From positions 63,035-122,599 of the forward strand of contig NZ_CAJNOB010000056.1 in the NCBI RefSeq assembly GCF_905250085.1: a stretch of 59,565 nt of DNA, read 5' to 3'. Origin of the DNA: Candidatus Methylacidithermus pantelleriae (GTDB taxonomy: Bacteria > Verrucomicrobiota > Verrucomicrobiia > Methylacidiphilales > Methylacidiphilaceae). Shown here in pieces: positions 56,714 to 59,565 of the stretch (position 1 is its first letter; each line of letters opens with the position of its first letter). Made by a program: the position numbers and the translations under genes. A model generated the notes under the pieces. It made no database searches. It was given only the letters and a program-made list of their open reading frames with translations, and was not told the origin of the DNA.

Positions 56714-57129
56714 AGCATTAACCCAGGCTTTTCCCGAGCGCCCGCGCCCCACAACCTCCGCATGGCTCAAGCTCTTACTTGCTCGCTTCCTTTTCGATAA
56801 TAAAAAAGGGACAAAAGAAGGTGTCAGCGTTTTGATTTGCTTTTTTGGACGCATCCGCACCGGGGATAGGAGCCACCGATCGTCTGCGGGTCCGTGGAGA
56901 GCACGGTGATACCCAGGTAACCGCCGCAGAATGGCAAAAGAAAAGCGATATGAAGAAGGGGGTTAAGCTGACAAGCAGTGGCGAAGAGTCCAAGAGTTGC
57001 AAAACCGCAAAAAGATGGTTCAAAGATTTTAGGGTTGGCCAGTCTCACGATGAAAGGATAGACTTAGGAAAGCTTGCGGCCACCGTGGGTCATACGAAAG
57101 TTGGCTCCTAGGTCCGAAGGAGGAAAGGT
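56714..57129. other. Intergenic region, about 415 bases; possible small membrane-protein frame
   Basis: On the minus strand a frame at 56824-57048 (GTG start) encodes about 74 residues with two hydrophobic stretches (ATLGLFATACQLNPLLHIAF and LLPFCGGYLGITVL). It has no ribosome site that I can see and no family I recognise. Apart from that, nothing is visible. The region should hold the erpA promoter. Confidence 0.25.
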
Positions 57130-57489
57130 ATGGAGAAAGAGACGGAAAATGTCCAGCAAGGTGCACCTATTGAAATTACTGAGCGAGCGGCTCACAAGCT
57201 TGCTCAGCTTCTTGCAGAGGAGGGTAACCCCGAGCTAAAGTGGCGCTTGTACGTGACCGGAGGAGGTTGCTCCGGCCTCCAGTATAACTTCGCTCTGGAT
57301 CCAGGGAGTCGGCCGGGGGACGCGGTCATTGCCCAAAATGGAGTCACTTTGCTAGTCGATCCGCGAAGTCTTTCGGTACTGGTGGGCTCCCGGATTGATT
57401 TTAAGGAAGACCTTGAGGGAGCTCAATTTACGATTGATAATCCAAACGCGGTTCGCACGTGTAGTTGTGGGTCATCCTTCTGCGTATAA
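57130..57489 (+). CDS. erpA: A-type Fe-S carrier (ErpA/IscA)
   Basis: A 119-residue HesB-family protein with the three conserved cysteines: GGGCSGLQY and CSCGSSF near the C-terminus. ITERAAHKLAQLLAEEG and FKEDLEGAQFTIDNPNA are the usual flanking motifs. A-type carriers transfer [2Fe-2S] or [4Fe-4S] clusters to target proteins. The ATG has a clear AGGAGGAAAGG ribosome site. A second A-type gene follows 28 bases later. Confidence 0.92.
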   Translation: MEKETENVQQGAPIEITERAAHKLAQLLAEEGNPELKWRLYVTGGGCSGLQYNFALDPGSRPGDAVIAQNGVTLLVDPRSLSVLVGSRIDFKEDLEGAQFTIDNPNAVRTCSCGSSFCV

Positions 57490-57517
57490 ACCAAACGCAT
57501 TGCTCGGCTTTCCTGCT

Positions 57518-57865
57518 ATGTCTACCTTCCAACCCATCCGAATCCATCTGACCGACCAAGCCGCAGAACGACTGAAGAAATTTCTGGGCGAAAACGCTTT
57601 GGCATGCGCTGTGCGCATCGGGGTGTGCCGGAGTGGTTGCGCGGGTTATAGCTACAAAATGCAAGTCACCCAAGAACCGGTTTCCTCGGAGGAGTGGGTT
57701 GTAGAAGTGAAAGGGATTCGGCTGTTGATCCCGAAGGAATTTGCTCGCTGGCTGGATGGTCTGGAAATCGACTACGGGCGATCGGGAGTAAATGAGAGTT
57801 TTCGGTTCCGTAACCCCCATGCGAAAGCCTTATGTGGGTGTGGGGAAAGTTTTTCTTTTGAGTAA
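57518..57865 (+). CDS. Second A-type Fe-S carrier, HesB-like
   Basis: A 115-residue HesB-family protein with cysteines in RSGCAGYSYKM and LCGCGESF, matching the three-cysteine pattern. IHLTDQAAERLKKFLGE is the start of the fold and the loop LEIDYGRSGVNESFRFRNP is close to SufA/IscA. It is distinct from the first copy (SGCAG rather than GGCSG), resembling the SufA-type. The ATG at 57518 begins the homologous part. Its stop is 12 bases before the left end of IS607 copy D. Confidence 0.88.
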   Translation: MSTFQPIRIHLTDQAAERLKKFLGENALACAVRIGVCRSGCAGYSYKMQVTQEPVSSEEWVVEVKGIRLLIPKEFARWLDGLEIDYGRSGVNESFRFRNPHAKALCGCGESFSFE

Positions 57866-57926
57866 GGAGTCGCCAGCAGCGAAAAAAATATAGCCGCACA
57901 TAAGGCTCTTCACGGCATTTATCCGA

Positions 57927-58488
57927 AGGAAGTCACCTGCGTGGGCCAGACGGCAGAGTGTTGGCTACAAGACGGGTTGGCGGATGTCGAAGGAGGGGCG
58001 TTAGCCTCTTCCCGCAGGGTGGTTGCCGACCGGAACGGTGATCGTGTATGCGGAGGCGGCATCACCCGATGGCGTGGAGCTTTTCCGCGCGGGCGTACAA
58101 GCGCCGATGAACCAGCGGATTGAGACCGGCAGTTGGCTTGGGTTGTCCAAGTTTGCTCTCAAGCAAAGCGTTGTGGATTGTCAAGGCCGTCAAGGAAGGC
58201 GGCTCTAGGATGAACGGCGATAGCAGAGGGCTCGTTGGGCAGGTCTCTGATCCGAAGGTTGGCGTTATCCTGGTCGAGGAGTGCGACCGGCTGATGCGCT
58301 TGCGTTCCGATTACCGGGAAGCGACATTGGCCGCGGAGAGTCAATCCATCCTGTTGGTGGATCCGAATGGGATGAGCGACGATATCGTGCGCGCCCTCGA
58401 TGAGGTCATGGTTTCATTGTGTGCCAGGCTTTACGGGAAGAGGTCTCCACGAAATTGTGCCAAGAAGGCGGTCGAACCGATCGCATGA
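57927..58488 (+). pseudogene. tnpA: IS607 tnpA serine recombinase remnant, copy D
   Basis: The start position reads AGG instead of ATG. Then AWARRQSVGYKTGWRMSKEG (helix-turn-helix), a stop, LPTGTVIVYAEAASPDGVE, a catalytic segment with one extra base (GCGTACAAGCGCC) that breaks RVSS, NGDSRGLVGQVSDPKVGVIL, ECDRLMRL, and LLVDPNGMSDDIVRALDEVM, then LCARLYGKRS. The last part is in one frame through 58488, and its TGA overlaps the tnpB ATG (ATGA). Confidence 0.75.
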
Positions 58489-58690
58489 GTAAGCTCTCTA
58501 TTCTGTTGCCAGAGACGGTTGCGGTGATGATCGACCAGGGGGCGTTGCTTAACACCTCTGGGGCCCTCTACGCGCGGGTCGAGCAGTGTTTTTTGCGGGA
58601 TCGGGCTCGTGTTTTCGCTGGGAAAAGTTAAGCGATCGTTTCCGCGGCGGTTGGGGTTGATGGACCAAGAGTTTCAATGCCCTGCGGGTC
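58485..58690 (+). pseudogene. tnpB: Truncated TnpB N-terminus of IS607 copy D
   Basis: Starts MSKLSILLPETVAVMIDQGA, matching the start of copy C tnpB (MGKLAILPYQTALRVTVEQG), with an early stop and loss of similarity near 58690. Only the N-terminal part of tnpB is present. Confidence 0.7.
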
Positions 58691-59058
58691 TGTTCTTACT
58701 AGCGCCCGCCGGCAGCATGTAGCCTTTCGTGTGTGAAACCTTTCGTCTTGGGGCGCGGAGCGACGGGAATCCAAGCTGGAATCCTGCTGGGATCGGCAAG
58801 AGCGCGGTCTTGCCAAGGGTTGCTGTCAACCGGACCGGTGCCGGGGATGGCATGACGTCGTTCTACGATAAAGACTGCGACTTGAGTCGTGGGCTGTTTA
58901 CTCTTGGAAGCCTTTGGCAATCGGGGGCAGCCTGCGCTAGAAAGGCCATGGGCTTCCAACGGGCATCAAAGCGCGGGAAGAGGAAGCCGCTCCTTGGTCC
59001 CCTTTCGAGGGTCGTATCGCCACAGGCTGGTCGCAACAAGGTTTAGGCTTTTTTTCGG
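58691..59058. other. Region of about 370 bases joining copy D to the next gene, nothing recognised
   Basis: Sequence between the breakpoint in tnpB of copy D and the coiled-coil gene. A + strand frame at 58729-59046 (GIGKSAVLPRVAVNRTGAGD) has no family I know. It may be what replaced the right half of copy D. Confidence 0.3.
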
Positions 59059-59565
59059 ATGATGTACAATATGGGAGCCATGCCATTTGGATTGGCAGAT
59101 CTTGGGGACTTGTTGCGGATTTTAGAGGAGCACCCGGAGTGGAAAAACGCCCTGCGGGCATCGGTCCTTGGAGAGGAATTTCTGCAACTTCCCGAGCTAG
59201 TGCGCAGACTTGCTGCAGCCCAAGAACGAACCCAGGAGGAACTAACCGTACTTGCAACCAAAGTTCAAGCCCTAATAGAGGCTCAGCGAAACACGGAAGC
59301 ACGCCTGGGACAACTTGCCGAGGCTCAGAGCCGGACGGAGGAACGCGTTGGACACCTGGACGAACGGGTTGGACGCCTAGAGGAGGTTCTAGCTCAGCTG
59401 GTTGAGACTCAGCGGCGGACGGAGGAGCGGTTAGAGGAGTTGGCTCAAGCCCAGTGGCGGTCGGAAGAGCGGATTGAGCAGTTGGCTGAGGCTCAGAGGC
59501 GGACGGAGGAGCGGTTAGGGGAGTTGGCTCAAGCCCAGGGGCGGTCGGAGGAGCGGATTGGACAG
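59059..59565 (+). CDS. Partial coiled-coil protein with 14-residue heptad-type repeats (DUF3782-like N-terminus)
   Basis: The frame from ATG 59059 stays open to the right edge (169 codons). The N-terminus reads GLADLGDLLRILEEHPEWKN and ALRASVLGEEFLQLPELVRR, followed by repeating units of about 14 residues (LAEAQRRTEERLEE, LAQAQWRSEERIEQ). Proteins with this start followed by a coiled coil often end in a PD-(D/E)XK-type nuclease domain (DUF3782); that end is outside the window. The repeats are nearly identical at the DNA level (42-base period), implying recent tandem expansion. Function of the family is unknown. Confidence 0.6.
   Translation, partial: MMYNMGAMPFGLADLGDLLRILEEHPEWKNALRASVLGEEFLQLPELVRRLAAAQERTQEELTVLATKVQALIEAQRNTEARLGQLAEAQSRTEERVGHLDERVGRLEEVLAQLVETQRRTEERLEELAQAQWRSEERIEQLAEAQRRTEERLGELAQAQGRSEERIGQ

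Larger units (their letters stand above)
57878..58690 (+). mobile_element. Truncated degenerate IS607-family element, copy D
   Basis: The left end (AGCGAAAAAAATATAG) is 12 bases after the second A-type carrier gene, as in the other copies. tnpA runs through to its stop, and tnpB is lost after about 70 codons, near 58690, where the similarity to copy C stops. Both coding parts are on the + strand. Confidence 0.78.

Overview
The window is a moderately GC-rich bacterial chromosome segment. It carries ordinary housekeeping and metabolic genes on both strands, interrupted by long stretches of dead insertion sequences. The gene set (a 34-residue AURKAIP1/COX24-type ribosomal protein, long-form HisG, a fused trehalose synthase/maltokinase, an MFS exporter, and a SUF-type iron-sulfur set) suggests a Gram-negative bacterium. 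I would guess a Verrucomicrobia/PVC relative such as a Methylacidiphilum-like lineage, but no rRNA or other taxonomic marker is present, so this is an inference.

Layout: 0-0.3 kb is a partial Lys-rich gene. 0.5-3.3 kb is treY. 3.4-5.1 kb is a dead IS607-family element of the type with an actinobacterial-like TnpB. 5.2-16.5 kb holds a small WxxGxW lipoprotein, uppP, a heterodimeric ABC exporter pair, a D,D-carboxypeptidase, the COX24-like gene, hisG/HIT, holA, a GT2 glycosyltransferase and a PQQ-type dehydrogenase. 16.9-22.2 kb is the treS-mak/glgB operon. 22.3-28 kb has a thioredoxin-like protein, an MFS exporter, a holin-like membrane protein, a methyltransferase and a GT83-like glycosyltransferase. 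28-30.2 kb is dead IS607 copy A. 30.2-36.6 kb has a beta-CASP nuclease, polA, a GNAT protein, an EamA transporter and tRNA-Phe. 37.2-39.05 kb is dead IS607 copy B. 39.7-49.7 kb has murU-amgK-like cell-wall recycling genes, a Pro-rich protein, a Tat-exported polysaccharide deacetylase, citrate synthase overlapping a lipase maturation factor, a peroxiredoxin, a GlcD-like oxidase and an unknown protein. 49.8-52 kb is dead IS607 copy C. 52.2-57.9 kb has an amino acid permease and the iron-sulfur set (sufD, a rhodanese, sufE, two A-type carriers). 57.9-58.7 kb is truncated IS607 copy D. The window ends inside a coiled-coil-repeat gene.

How the genes work together: treY, treS-mak and glgB are three steps of alpha-glucan/trehalose interconversion, with maltose-1-phosphate as the expected link. 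treZ and glgE are not in this window. uppP, the D,D-carboxypeptidase and the MurU/AmgK pair all concern the peptidoglycan cycle. sufD, the rhodanese, sufE and the two HesB-type carriers are iron-sulfur biogenesis genes; sufB and sufC are not in the window.

The most unusual feature is a graveyard of five IS607-family elements, each a tnpA serine recombinase plus a tnpB RNA-guided-nuclease ancestor. All are on the + strand and all are broken. Four belong to one subfamily and can be aligned to each other by eye. Three of those four share an extra base at the catalytic-serine codons of tnpA. I found no CRISPR array, no rRNA and no intact transposase.
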